NCBI RefSeq assembly: GCF_004337985.1
Contig: NC_043742.1
Coordinates: 4,701,259-4,765,258, forward strand
Length of the DNA: 64,000 nucleotides
Reading direction: 5' to 3'
Source of the DNA: Pyricularia pennisetigena
Lineage: Eukaryota > Ascomycota > Sordariomycetes > Magnaporthales > Pyriculariaceae
Shown here: positions 24,002-38,095 of the stretch, in pieces
How positions within the stretch are numbered: position 1 is the stretch's first letter
How the letters are laid out: each line of letters starts with the position of its first letter
The notes under the pieces: model-generated
Seen by the model: the letters and a program-made list of their open reading frames with translations, nothing else
The model's database searches: none
What the model was told of the DNA's origin: nothing
Translations under genes and position numbers: made by a program

Positions 24002-26110
24002 CTTGTGCGGATGGCTTTGTAGGTCAACTTTGACAAAGAAATGAATTGGACAATGGCTGCCCAGAACCTATGCGAGCAGAGAAAATGGTATACCAAGCTC
24101 CCTGCGATTAGCCAGAGATGGAAGCTACTCGGGAAGAAAACGGGGATAGCCAGAGACTGTGCAAAATATCAAAGGCTTATGATCGTAAACGCAACAAGAG
24201 AGTTCTCCAGCCTTGTTGACAAGGAGAATGAAAATGAAGTAAGATCCCCGGACCTAAGTTGTTAATTTCCTGAGCCATGTACAGGCTGAGCGTAGGGGTG
24301 NNNNNNNNNNNNNNNNNNNNNNNNNNNNNNNNNNNNNNNNNNNCAGCCGATTGTTGGTGGGCAACATGGATACGTTATGGGAGCTATCAAGTGAGTTTGC
24401 GGACGAGGATGGCTTGAAAGGCAGCCAGCCTTACTGCACCTTGAGCTGTTTATCACCCTATCCTATTCACAAGGTCAGGGACCTACCTTAGCGACCCCTT
24501 CAAGGTAGCTAGCAATAGTATGAGGTAGTAGAGGTCTAAGCCCCCCAAATGTTCGTTGCCTAATACGGGGTTAAGACGCGCCGACCAATCGACATGAAAG
24601 CTATGCTGACGCGCGGCCTGGTCGACCAGCAGCTGCCCACACCTGTCAATCAGCAATCAGCACAGCGTAGTTAAGAATGTCAAACAGATCAGGCAGCCAT
24701 CAGCCACAATCTGTTCGCTTCCTTCACGCTGTCGCCATCATGAGAAGTTCCACAGAGTCCTGACTATTTGTTTAGTTGAACTGAGGCTCTCAGCATTGAG
24801 CCGACCGCGCTTCGATTGTTAAACTCCTTGGCGCCCCCAACCCCTTAAACCCCACGTTCAGCTGTCACTCTCACGACTCACGACTCAGGACAATCTCACA
24901 GGTTAGGGTTTGAAGGGAAAAAAAAAAAAAGCAAGCTAACCTAATATGAACACCATCGGCGCAGGGCTGATGATTGCGTTGAACTCGCAGGACCTACTAC
25001 GTAGCTGAGTAGGGTCGCGTTACTGAGCAAAACTATGCCACTTTGAGTCATCATTCACAGCGATATACTGATTGATGGTTGGGTATTTATTGCTTGCATA
25101 ACTTAGGAGCCGAGGCAGTCATTTATTTAAATCAAGGGACTCCAGCAAGACTACCCAGGAGATCTAGACTACTCTGGTAGAATGGATAGAATGCTCCAGT
25201 GTGCGGAAGGTCGGCAAGATGAAGGCACAGTGCATGGGTCTTGGCCGAATTGTATGGAATCATACCCACTAAGCCCAGTACAGTGCAGCACCAAGAATAG
25301 ACATGGATTAGCAGAGATTTTAGCTCTGGTGAACCATCCGTTGAATTGATGCTACCTGATTGGCTATTTGGTTGCATAACCCATCGTCCCAAGCGACTTT
25401 TGAAGACGCTTCAGTGGTCAGACAAAAGTTTACTTCCATCAGCAAGCTCGGAATTAAGGTGGTAGTGGCTGCCCAGGATCTCGGCAGTGCCCGCATGATA
25501 TCACCACTTTCCTGCGCCGCGTGCCAGTCAGTGGTCTCTCTTGTCCGGCACGTTCAGCCAAAACACTGCTCAATTTGTTCTTCTAAAATATTCCATGGGA
25601 AGCGGCTTGGCGGCAACGCAAGAGCGCAATTTCCCCCTTAGCAGGCTGGCGTTGCCTCGTAGACAACTAAATCTCTTTGTATTGTCTGAGGTAGCCAAAC
25701 AAACATTCAATTCATTTCCATTGATCTCTTGCGATACCGCACTTTTTACCCACCTACCTTACTCATAAATCATTCGCGCCCTACCTTGGAGGTATTTCAC
25801 TAACTACAAGGCTGCGAGCCGAACGTCGGTCGCTCCGTTGCCGCGTGCCTTTTGCACCCTTGCAATCCATATTTTTTTCCCATAAGATCGCCCAGCCGAT
25901 ACAAAGGATCACGACGGGTGTGGATCTGAAAGCAAGTATCTGTTATAAAGTACAGTGTAAGCCCAAAATAGATAGATGCATCCCTTGTTTGGCTTCCCAC
26001 CCTCGCCAAACCTTCTCTCCTTTGCTTGTCTACCTAAAAAGGTGGATAGGGCTCGGACCACATCCAGGACTTGTCATTTTCATACGCCTGGCTTCTATCC
26101 CTCCCTCACC
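24002..26110. other. gene-free stretch containing a small assembly gap
   Basis: Spacer between divergent genes (proline-rich protein on minus, PNS1 on plus). It contains 43 N at 24301-24343, an A-run near 24919-24930 and no frame with a recognisable domain. The last ~150 nt before 26111 are the likely PNS1 5' UTR; the frame continues upstream without a stop to about 25976 but has no better ATG. Confidence 0.5.
24301..24343. other. assembly gap (43 N)
   Basis: Run of 43 unknown bases in intergenic DNA. Confidence 0.99.
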
Positions 26111-27976
26111 ATGGCGTACACCAACCCAGCTAACCACGGCTACACCAGGACTCAAGAAACCGAATTAGAGCTTCTGAGAGCCATCGAGCAGCGAGAAAAC
26201 ATGTCTCAGCAAGGCTATTATCAGCCGCAACAACAGCCATACTACGGTCCGCAGGGCGGGTATGGCGCACCACCTCCTCAACCGTCGCAACCGCCGTACG
26301 GATATGCTCCTCAATACAACCAAGGCCCGCCGCCACCTCCACAATATGTCCCGAATTACAACGCAAACGAGAAGCAGGACTTTGCTCACACCTTCAAGGT
26401 CGAAAAGCCCAAATGGAACGACCTCTGGGCAGGCATCCTATTCATCCTCTTTGTCTTGGGCTTTGCCGCCGTCTCTGCCGTCTCGCTCCGTGGTTACACA
26501 TCGTCGCGGGGAACTCAGGGAGGAGGCATCTACGATGGCAGGAACAACTTTTCACTGTCGACGAACACCATAATCTTGTTCGCCATCGTACTGGCAGTTG
26601 CGATTGTACTCAGCTACGCATACGTATGGCTCGCGCGCTTGTTTCCCAAGCAGTTTATCTGGGTCACGGGCATCCTGAACATTCTTATGGGGTTCGCGAC
26701 AGCAGCATACTTCTTGTACCGAAGACAATACGGAGCTGGCATAGTTTTTCTCATTTTCGTCATTCTTCTGGTCGTTGCGTTCATCACCTGGATCCCGCGT
26801 ATCCCCTTCAGCGCCTTGATGCTGCGGACGGCCGTGGATGTTGCCAAGAACCACGGCCATGTCTACCTTGTAAGCGCCCTGGGCGGTCTTCTTGGTGCAG
26901 CGTTTGCTGCATGGTACTCGGTCACGCTAGTGGCCGTTTACGTGCGCTACCAGCCGGGCACTACAAACAGCCCCAACCCACAGTGCAGCGATGGTAGCTG
27001 CAGCCAAGGCCGTGTCATTGGTCTGGTTATTTTCTTGACTTTTACGTCGTACTGGGTCTCTGAATGGATCAAGAATACTATACACACGACGATTGCCGGT
27101 GTATATGGCAGTTGGTATGTCTCCCAGCGCAAAAATCCCCTGACATGCACCTACGTTTCATGTGCCGAAAATCCGCTGCTAACACTTATGCGCCCTGAAA
27201 AGGTACTTCTGCTCGCGCAACTACCCTCAACGCGTTACCCGAGGAGCACTGAAGCGATCCTTGACGTACAGCTTTGGCAGTATCAGCTTGGGCAGCTTGA
27301 TCGTGGCTATTATCAACTTCTTGCGCCAGCTTTGCTCAATGGCCAAGTCGCAAGCAGCCGCAGATGGTGACATTATTTCGTGCCTCATCTTTGCTTGTCT
27401 TGGTTGCATCATTTCCATACTGCAGTGGGCAGTTGAGTTCGCCAACCGATACGCCTTCTGTCACATTGCACTGTATGGGAAGAGCTACTTTTCCGCCGCA
27501 AAGGATACCTGGAAGTGAGTACATGATCGCTACTGCGCTGCTGGTCTTTTTTTTTATTTATTTTTTTATACTCTCTCGTGGGCTATGGCATTTTCTGACC
27601 TTCACTCAACCTCTACTTTAGGATGATCAAGGATCGCGGCATCGACGCCCTTATCAACGATTGTTTGATTGGTCCGGTTCTGGGCATGGGCGCCATGATG
27701 GTTGCCTTCGCGTGTGCCCTGCTTTCGTATGTGTACCTGGTTATCACCAACCCAGCGTACAACCGCGACGGCAGTTTCACTCCGGTGGTGGTTGCGTTCA
27801 GCTTCCTCATTGGTCTTCAAATCTGCAACGTTTTTACCACGCCCATCAGCAGTGGTATTGACACCATCTTTGTCGCTACGGCCTGGGACCCCGAGGTCCT
27901 CATGCGCGACCACCCGGATCTCTACCACCAGATGGTGACTGTTTACCCCGAGGTTCAGCAGGCAATCCACGCTTAA
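26111..27976 (+). CDS. PNS1: choline-transporter-like protein Pns1 (CTL/SLC44 family)
   Basis: Plasma-membrane multi-pass protein of the CTL/SLC44 family. Metazoan members move choline; the fungal protein's substrate is not settled. Three exons, 26111-27114, 27203-27514 and 27622-27976, with introns of 88 and 107 nt, give 556 residues (yeast Pns1 539). Without splicing the first intron the frame leaves the family after GVYGSWY; splicing restores YFCSRNYPQRVTRGALKRSLTYSFGSISLGSLIVA, the CTL core. The cytosolic N-terminus (1-105) is Gln/Tyr/Pro/Gly-rich. About ten hydrophobic segments follow, beginning WAGILFILFVLGFAAV. Conserved family segments include IHTTIAGVYGSW and AFCHIALYGKSYFSAAKDTW. 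The ATG at 26111 sits in CTCACCATGG, a strong start context, and is preferred over longer in-frame extensions. Confidence 0.95.
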
Positions 27977-28552
27977 ACGTATGTGCGGGAGCTGCAAGGC
28001 ACGACAAGGGTGAGATGAGTGGCCAGTAATATTTCCAGGCTCGAAGTGCGTTTGGAAGCAAGATGTGGTGCATAGTGCCAAGTACAAGCGTGGCGGTTCA
28101 CCACGCATATGCATGCGTCGTGTGGTGTAGGCGGGAGGCACCAGTTTGGACGGTCAAGAGCTAGCTGGTCCCTCTGCATGGAAGAATTAATGGTTGCTGT
28201 TCCTTTTTTTTTTTCTTCTTTGGTTTCTCGTGTTATGCTAGAAGGGATACCCCAGTCATGCAGAAAATAACTACCTATCAATTCGATTTTTTTTATCCTG
28301 AGTTTTCTTTTTTCTCTTTTTCCCTAATCTGGAACGTGTTTTGCTGTAGTTCCGATGCAGCTGGGCAGAGTACAGGGTAGGCTTATCACCAAAATCAATA
28401 AACCTATGATGGTGCTACCACACTCATGGTACAACCCCGCTCCACACCGAACAAAGTCCCAGGTTCTCACAGACGGGCGACATCGGCCCATGTACAGTAA
28501 GTAGTACACGTTGGATGCATTCCGTGCTGGAAGTCAAACCGCCATAAAGACG
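27977..28552. other. spacer between PNS1 and the nitrilase gene
   Basis: PNS1 3' UTR and nitrilase promoter region. T-rich runs near 28203-28213 and 28285-28322. No coding signal. Confidence 0.5.
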
Positions 28553-29575
28553 ATGCGAAGAGCACTGCAAATCACACGGCTTGCATCAACATCCATCTTT
28601 TCCGCAATCAGGCACAAGCAACCAATCAAAGGCAGGCCCGTTCTCTTGGGTATCAGGACAATGGCAAGCAGCGCGGGGAAGACGCACGAGCCGGTGCTCA
28701 AGCAGCCCGTCAAGCTCGCCTGCATCCAACTGGCCAGCGGCGCCGACAAGGCCGCCAACCTGTCCCACGCCCGCGACAAGGTGGTCGAGGCCTCGCGCGC
28801 GGGTGCAAAGATCATTCTGCTGCCCGAGTGCTTCAACTCGCCCTACGGCTGCGACTACTTCCCCTCGTACGCCGAGACCCTGCTCCCCTCCCCGCCGACC
28901 CGGGAGCAGAGCCCGAGCTACCATGCCCTGTCCGAGATGGCCAAGGAGACGGGCGCCTACCTCATCGCCGGCTCCATCCCGGAGCTGGTCGAGGGGGACG
29001 GCGAGGACAACAAGTACTACAACACGGCCCTCGTCTTCTCGCCGTCGGGCGACCTGCTGGCCACGCACCGCAAGGTCCACCTCTTCGACATCGACATACC
29101 GGGCAAGATCACGTTTCGCGAGTCGGACGTGCTGTCGCCCGGCAACAAAGTGACCATTGTGGACCTGCCCCCCTACGGCAAGGTCGGCGTGGCCATCTGC
29201 TACGACATACGGTTCCCGGAGCTGGCCACCATCGCGGCGCGCAGGGGCGCCTTTGCCCTGCTCTACCCGGGCGCCTTCAACATGACGACCGGTCCGCTGC
29301 ACTGGGAGCTGCTGGCCCGCGCCAGGGCCGTCGACAACCAGCTCTACGTCGCCCTCTGCAGCCCGGCCAGGGACCTGAATGCCTCGTACCACGCCTGGGG
29401 CCACAGCCTCGTCGCCGACCCCATGGCCGAGGTCCTGAGCCAGGCCGACGACGCCGAGACCATCGTCTACGCCGACCTGGACCCCGAGGCTATAGAAGGG
29501 CCCCGCACGAGGATCCCTCTCAGGGACCAGAGGAGGTTCGATGTCTATCCGGATATCAGCCAGCCGAGAGCCTGA
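28553..29575 (+). CDS. NIT3: nitrilase-superfamily amidase, Nit2/omega-amidase type (yeast Nit3-like)
   Basis: Expected to hydrolyse omega-amides such as alpha-ketoglutaramate from glutamine transamination. Single exon, 340 residues from the ATG at 28553. The carbon-nitrogen hydrolase triad is complete: Glu92 in LLPECFNSPYG, Lys174 in HRKVHLFDIDIPGK and Cys216 in AICYDIRFPE. NMTTGPLHWELLARARAVDNQ and SYHAWGHSLVADP also match the omega-amidase branch. Residues 1-36 (MRRALQITRLASTSIF and following) are rich in Arg/Ser and lack acidic residues, as in a mitochondrial presequence. A second ATG at 28661 would give a 304-residue cytosolic form close to the usual family length. The frame stays open upstream to a TTG at 28511, which is not used. 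Codon use is very GC-rich compared with its neighbours. Confidence 0.92.
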   Translation: MRRALQITRLASTSIFSAIRHKQPIKGRPVLLGIRTMASSAGKTHEPVLKQPVKLACIQLASGADKAANLSHARDKVVEASRAGAKIILLPECFNSPYGCDYFPSYAETLLPSPPTREQSPSYHALSEMAKETGAYLIAGSIPELVEGDGEDNKYYNTALVFSPSGDLLATHRKVHLFDIDIPGKITFRESDVLSPGNKVTIVDLPPYGKVGVAICYDIRFPELATIAARRGAFALLYPGAFNMTTGPLHWELLARARAVDNQLYVALCSPARDLNASYHAWGHSLVADPMAEVLSQADDAETIVYADLDPEAIEGPRTRIPLRDQRRFDVYPDISQPRA

Positions 29576-30010
29576 AAGAGGAGGGTTTGCGTTGGGGTTG
29601 GAAAGCGGGTGTTGTTCGGTTTATACTAGACTAGCAAATATGCTCCATAATAATCAAAAAGATAACAAACAAATACGGCCCAAAACTTCCAGGGAAGAAC
29701 ATCATGACGACAGAAAAATTTCAGCCACGCTTTCTGTTGCCAGAGTCTCAAATGTCGGATATACAAGCTGTTCGTTGTCACTCATTTTTTTTTTTCCCCC
29801 CCGAGCTGCAAAGGTTTGTCGCTCCTAAAGGTGAGGGCACCAAGTGCGATGGCTGTATTTACTGGGATATGTGCAACTATGATTTATGTGCAATGGTGAG
29901 ATGTCTCATATCATCAACTTCAATCCCAGACAATGATTATCCGATCTTTTTCTCTCCTGCCCCCCCTCACGCATCCAAGTCAGCTCTCAATCTACAGCTT
30001 CCCTCTCGGC
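29576..30010. other. spacer between convergent nitrilase and SPE3 genes
   Basis: The 435 nt shared by two 3' UTRs. Contains a T/C run near 29787-29802. Nothing else seen. Confidence 0.5.
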
Positions 30011-31924
<1,914 letters not shown>

Positions 31925-33196
31925 TTTGTTTGTTGTTTGAGTTGGTCCAACACAAGATTTTTCTATGAGAAATCGAGACTGAGAGAAGGAACTTGAACCA
32001 GAGACGATTTTTTTGGCTGAAGAACGCGACTGTGGCTGCCCAAACACAGAGAAGTTTAGAAATCTGAAGACGTTGGGCCTTATGTATGCCCAGTGGCCGC
32101 CGAACCGCATTGTATTTTTTTTTATTTAAATTTTTTATAATTTTTTTTTTCCTGCTGCCCCTCGCCTCAAAAACACCCCACTATTGCCAACTAACTACCT
32201 AATTGAGACAAGCACCTACTCGCATTTTAGCGATCTCATCGTCTTCGTCCCGTTTTTCAGTTGAGGGGACAGGATCTTAGTAAGGTTTCGCCCAACAAGC
32301 TAAGCAATAATGAAAGCAGGCACGATGCTGGGATTCTAGGCACATGAATTCTTGGAAGATGGCAGCTTGACTAAGAGAAACATCGACTGTGGTTCGAACG
32401 CGGCCTGCAAACCAACCCTACAATAGTCCAAACTAGGCAGCCTGCCCTGACTCCCCTTCAATGAAAATTGGGCCAGGCAGTTTTTGACGGGGATCGAAAT
32501 CTGATCATGTTGTTCATTGATAACCTACCTGATTATACAATAATGATCATATTACTTACTGTATTTACACCAAAAAGTTGTGATTTATTTGCATCGCCTC
32601 TGGTCAGATACTTATGGATAATGACGGTGTGCTACCACTTCTCATTCGATAAAACGCAGAACTCAAGACGAGAGGTAGATGCCCTGGACTTGCCATCCAT
32701 GTACATTTGCCTATGTGGGTGTAAATGTTTTTCTGCCCCTCGGAGGAAAAAAAAAAAAGACGACAACAGAAAGAGTCTTGTCAGCCCCGCGCTATGTCAT
32801 CATACTTGAAAGTACTGGTACCTTCCTTACCTGCGGATCGGATGTGGTGCCCTTGTGGAGACATGGACCTATGTGTACAATATAGCTACCGAGTAATGCT
32901 ACTCTCAAAATGCACCGGTACTCATATTTACTCGAATTGATTGGTTATGCGCGTCCCTCAAACCGTCATAAAGAGAGACAGAGAGATGAAAGAAGAAAAA
33001 AGTCTATTTTGCAGACTATATATGCCTTGAACGAATAATGGCAGTCAAATGGTTGGATGAGAAAGAAATGAGGCACATCACAAGAGGGTGTGTTGTGCAA
33101 CTGTTGCGACAGGAAACATCTGCAGCACAAGTTTGGCCTTGACTCGGCTTCCCGGATGACAAAAATATGCGTGTCAACTTTGACCAGAGTTCGGAC
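31925..33196. other. gene-free stretch between SPE3 and INO1
   Basis: SPE3 promoter and 5' UTR side, then INO1 3' UTR. Contains T-rich tracts near 32113-32151 and an A-run near 32746-32758. No coding frame with a domain. Confidence 0.5.
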
Positions 33197-34974
33197 TTAA
33201 ATAAGCTTGTGCTCCAGAGTCATGTCCGATTCAGGGTCCAGGCCGAGGCACGCCCGGAAGATGTTGGTCAGAGCAGCGCGCTGCTTGGCCAAGGCGTTGA
33301 CGACGGGCGTACCAGGCGGGGTCAACGGCGCCTTGAGCATGTAGCTCAGGACGGACAGCACACTGTGGAAGTTTCTGAAGCCGTCTTCGGGATCCGATGC
33401 CGTCTTCCACTGGATTCGAGACATCATCTCGGTGACGAGCACAAGGTCAATGATGAGCGGGGACGCCAGAAGGGAATCTTCGCAGACATTGAAGAGTCTG
33501 ACGGATGCAAGTTAGTTTCGGCCATCAAGAACATGCTTTGGACTCATCCGTGGGCACTACTTACGAAATTGTCTGGCGTCCACCCATAAAGATTTCACCA
33601 TAGTACTCGTCCAACGCGCGCTTACTGTCCCCAACGGCCGGCATGTACTTGATAACCACAGCATGGTCAGGCTGCTCACCTGGCTTGTACAGCACATTGT
33701 TCGCCTCCACCATGTCGTCAACAACGGTGGACTTGGAGATCTCTTTAGAGCGGAACTGCTTGTAAGAGCTCAGGTTCTTGCCATCATTGTTTCCAAGATG
33801 ATTGTACGAGGCGATAGAGTTGAGTTTGATGCCAGCACTGATCAGAAAGTCGACCAACGCAGACTTCATCTTGGTCTGTCCAGACTTGAAGTCATCGCCG
33901 CCGATGAAGACCTTGTGAATCCCCGCAAGTTCGATAACTCCCTTGACGAACGTGTTCTGTGGGGAGCCATTTATGAACGGGGCACCTTCCAGAATGCTGG
34001 CAACCGCAAAAACAGTAGAGGGAGAGACCTCTAGCTCTCCAGCCTCGATCGACTTGAGGAGGTTGTCAGCAGTGTCATTGACTCCATCCAATGCGGAAGC
34101 GTAGCGTTCAGTGTTGGCAGTCCACAACACAATGACTTTGTCGAGCCCATTCTTCGCCTTGAAGTCACTGTACATGGGTTTTCGCTAAAGTGTCAGCAGG
34201 TTGCGCAAAGCATGAAAAAAGTAAGATTTAGCGGGAATCTGCCCACCGAATGTCTCTGCGAAGCTGATCAACATGCCCGTTGCATGCCTTGGAGCCAGGT
34301 AGCACGTTGTCCGCACGTGAGTCCTGGTTGGCAGCTATAAAGTCGGGATAGTAGATGCTGGGCAGCGGCTTCATCGATGCCATCTCCTTGCGCACCTGCA
34401 TCTTCAGTGAAGGCTCAAGGACGCCAGCCCGATCCATGGCATCAGCCAGGTTCATGCCGCTGATGTCCCAGCCGCCAATGACAAGGTCGTTCGGGTGAAC
34501 CATGGGCAGCACGTTGTGGAAAGGGATGTTGACATCCTTGAGCGTTTTGACATCCGTGCCAAGCTTCATGGTCGAGCCCATGACCAGCGATCCATAGAAG
34601 TTGGGCTTCTGGACGCCTTCACGGGTCTCCCAGGAGAGCCCATGGCGGTTTGCAATGACTGCGGCCGTGACGGTTGACCCGTTGTTGCCTCCCCATCCGA
34701 CCAGCATCACGCCGACCTTGGGCACCTTCCGATCCACCTTGAAGTCGTAGGCCGTCTGCTTAGGCCGAGCAATGTATCCGCCATCATCACCCTTGGCCAC
34801 CATGGTAGTGCGGTAGGTGTACTTGGAGCGGATTTCATGCTCCGTATAGACCACGTTCGGCGACTCCACGACGAAGACCTCCTTGGCAGAAACAGGTTGC
34901 ACGGTAGCAGCTCGATGAGTGTCATTGCCGTGTCCGTTGGTAGCTCCAACTTGCACCTCGGCGTGAGGAGACAT
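33197..34974 (-). CDS. INO1: inositol-3-phosphate synthase
   Basis: NAD-dependent conversion of glucose-6-phosphate to 1L-myo-inositol-1-phosphate, the committed step for inositol and phosphatidylinositol. Three exons, 34974-34247, 34167-33565 and 33497-33197, with introns of 79 and 67 nt, encode 543 residues (yeast 533). The Rossmann motif [11 protein letters not shown] starts near residue 92. Other family signatures are [79 protein letters not shown] and the C-terminal [16 protein letters not shown]. The first donor is GTGGGC. The open frame extends 11 codons beyond 34974 but only to a TTG, so the ATG giving [10 protein letters not shown] is chosen. No UASINO-like element was identified with confidence upstream. 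Confidence 0.97.
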
Positions 34975-37900
34975 ATTGGCGTTACAGACAGGATCGAAGA
35001 TGCTCAAAGGTAATGGTAAATGACCTTAAGGTTGCGTATATGGGCTTTTTTTGGTTTTCTTGTTTTCGAGAGCCAAAAGAAACGACAAGCAAAAAAATAA
35101 ATAAATAAAAAGCAGCTGCGGGTGCAGAAGGCAGATGTGAGGCCGGAATGCGAACAGTATCCTAGAGAGTATGAGCGAAATCCCCTGCACCACCGGGAGA
35201 GGCAGAGCAATGGCCTCCGGCGTAGGGATGGTGCACGCTGAAGGAGACATCATTCTTTGCGTTAGAATCTTGCATCTTGCCTGGTTACCACGCGCGCCGC
35301 ACAGCCAGCCGCGAAGAACTTACGAATTGAGCAAGTTGGAAAACGTCTTGACGGTAGTGACGTGATCGCGGCCCTGGAAAGAGCAGCGATCGATCTCTAA
35401 TCCCTACACAATACTGTGAATTGCTTTAGGCCTGGGGCTATTGACGTAAATAGTTTGTTTGGTGAAAGAAGGCAGAACGAAGAAGAAGAAAAAAAATCTA
35501 CAGATGGTGATGATAGGGTAGGGACGAAGCTAAGTTTAACTAAAGTCATTCCATGGCACGTCTCTTAGTTCTGAGTTTATCAACACTTGGTCGGACTAGC
35601 GGCCTATTAGACCAGCAGAACAAAATAACTCGGCCATTGATCCAGCTTCGTACATTGTATGTTTATAGGCGGTCAACAGTTTGCAGGGGGTAACGCCGAG
35701 AGGGAGTTGCGTGAGGAATGCCGAGTCGTCATCCCTCGGAGTACCATATACATGTATGCTTGGGAGATGCGTATTGACCGGGCCGACAGCCCTTTGAATC
35801 TGAACTGGTCATTTACGAGCCCAATAACACTTGCAGAAATTTCAGAAATTTCTTATCAGCATGAAACTGCATGCTGTCGAGATAGAACCTTCCCCTTTAC
35901 AGTTGATGATTACCACTACCAAAAAAAGAGAAAAAAAATTATATTCCTCATCATAGTCATGACCACTTGAACAGAGATAAAAACCAAGTGCTTTACTCGC
36001 GGGCTGATGAACAGATGTTTATACAGTGGGTAAGTGTTCTCGGACGAGAATACTGCAGAGTCAGCCGCAAAACGCGGGCGAGCGGATGCTGTAGGCGGGA
36101 ACTAGGCGTGTAGGTGGGGCAGAAAAACAATTGCCGTGGGGTTTGGTCTCGAATGGGCGGGAAACGGAGCTGACACGTGATATCGTCAGCAAACGACGTT
36201 GGCGAGAATTGTCGTATTTTGTTTTTACCGACCCTACCTAGCAATGCCAATGTACCTTATCTGGATTCATGTTTGATCATTATGTTGCCCCTATCATTGT
36301 AAGAGCGCGGTGGCATTTCAGCGAGAGAACACATTGCTGATTTCAGCCGAACCAAGCCAAGCGAGATATGTACTATGCAGTAGCAAGGTGGTAACACAGG
36401 TGGGGAGGGAGACAGCGGAGGTTCTTTTTAGTTCGGATCAGTACCTCCTGGACCGTTAACAGCGGGTTGTCGGCAAATTATCTAGGGATATTAGGCTCTT
36501 GAAGCATAGGCACTCCGTAGCTGTCAATGCCATCCTTGAAGCGAGGTCTTTAGAGATATCTACGAAGTGACTTTGCCGAAAATAGCTTGCGCTTGTTGAC
36601 AGCGGCGAGTGTCAAGTGTCAACTGAGACTCTGAAATGTGCACAGCCGTCTTGACCGCCAGTCAGACCAGAAATGCCAAGACCAATGCAAAACTTTTGTG
36701 GGTATATGTTGGACTGCCTACACAGAAGGGGGTTTTTTTTTCCATCATCATCAAAGTCAGGTAATCGCCGTTTTCTTTGTCTTTTTTTGTTCTTTGCTCC
36801 GCCTAGTCTTAAAAGTTCAAGATATCGTTCGTACTGACACCGTACCGCGCGTAGCAAAAATATCGTTGTAAATGACGAAACATCTTTACTGCCCACAGCA
36901 GCAAACAAGGTTTGACCTAAACATCCCAGATTAGATCGTACCCGAGACAAGTCTGGATGCAGGCACGAGTCAGCTGAATACTGCAGGATCGCCGTCGGTC
37001 AACTAGGTAAATCATGCCAAACTCAATCGTGCACAAACCGACCCTTGTCATAATCCGTGCACACTCCGCTGCACATCATTCACAAGGAACCAAACTTAGG
37101 CAGCATCTGTGCAGAGGACCCGTATTCCCCAACCAATATGTAATGTACCTAGGTAGAAAGGCACCTGTGATCGATCTTCACCTGAAACTGTATTGTCATG
37201 TACAGTAGACATTGCTGTTTTTTTTTTTTCGGTTTTGATTGACATGGAGGTATCCAATATGGTGCTTTTTTTTTGTTTTTCTTCTCGATGAAGCAGAACC
37301 TGACGTGAGGTAGCCAAAGCTGATCAATCGATCGCCAAATGAACCAACCCTACCAGCCTGTCCATCTTTGAGGCGACGGGTACTTACCTTACTTCGTGCA
37401 GGCAACCAAGAGATCCAGGTAGTTAATGCACACCGATCGGAGGCGATCCGTCGTCAGAAACAAAGTGCCGACTGGCTGGATGGATGGTAGCACATTGAGG
37501 GCTTTTTTTTTTTTTTTTTTTTTTTTTTTTTCGCTGTGTAGCAGCAATGCCCCCCCTGAGAATATATTGTGGCTATAATCGAAGCCTTCGGTCTTATGTG
37601 AGTTTGTTCGGAAAAGAAAAAGGCAGTGTGTTGCATTACCGGCGGCTATTGTGGCAACTTTTGTCGTCACCCACCCACCCATCCATCCATCCATCATCAA
37701 ACAACATGGAGAAACAAAAAAAGGGGGTTGCATCGGCTGCAAGCACTTTTGAATTTAAGATTGGAAAGCCGGTATGGCCACCGTTCGTCGTTGATTGGCA
37801 GCGAATGGTTCATAAAATGCCAAGCAAGCCTCACCTCGGTCTCATCTACCGCTTTGTCAGATGTACATTCTCACTCGTCAATTCGATTCGGTCAAAACCT

Positions 37901-37996
37901 GAGTTTAGCTGGGCTTGACGACTCATGCTTATATTTGATCAGCGGGAGATCCTTGTGTGATATATCACGTCAGGTAAAATGGAGGGGGTAATGCTA
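34975..37996. other. gene-free stretch between INO1 and the Pot2-like element
   Basis: About 3 kb with no recognisable gene. It holds A/T runs (35093-35109, 37220-37229, T29 at 37503-37531), a CCATCCATCCA repeat near 37674-37695 and a TACCTAGGTA palindrome at 37146-37155. Ends at the TA target dinucleotide (37995-37996) of the transposon. Confidence 0.55.
37503..37531. repeat. poly(T) homopolymer, 29 nt
   Basis: Uninterrupted T-run about 465 nt outside the transposon; not part of it. Confidence 0.9.
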
Positions 37997-38039
37997 ACGT
38001 TGGGCCCCACATCTCCGACCCCCCTAAAGTCCGGCCCCT
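37997..38039. repeat. left terminal inverted repeat of Pot2-like element
   Basis: 43 bp starting ACGTTGGGCCCC next to TA; pairs with 39812-39854 with one mismatch. Confidence 0.95.
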
Positions 38040-38095
38040 TTGAAAAATGTAACGACGAAATACCCCTTTTATAAACCGATTTAAATATAAAACTA

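Noticed and set aside
28586..29404. 272-codon minus-strand frame over the nitrilase
   Set aside because: High third-position GC of the nitrilase keeps antisense frames open; no domain in the product.
34975..35007. 11-codon N-terminal extension of INO1
   Set aside because: The frame starts at TTG, not ATG; the ATG at 34974 gives the expected family N-terminus. The same reasoning was applied to the transposase, nitrilase, LIM and BMS1 frames.
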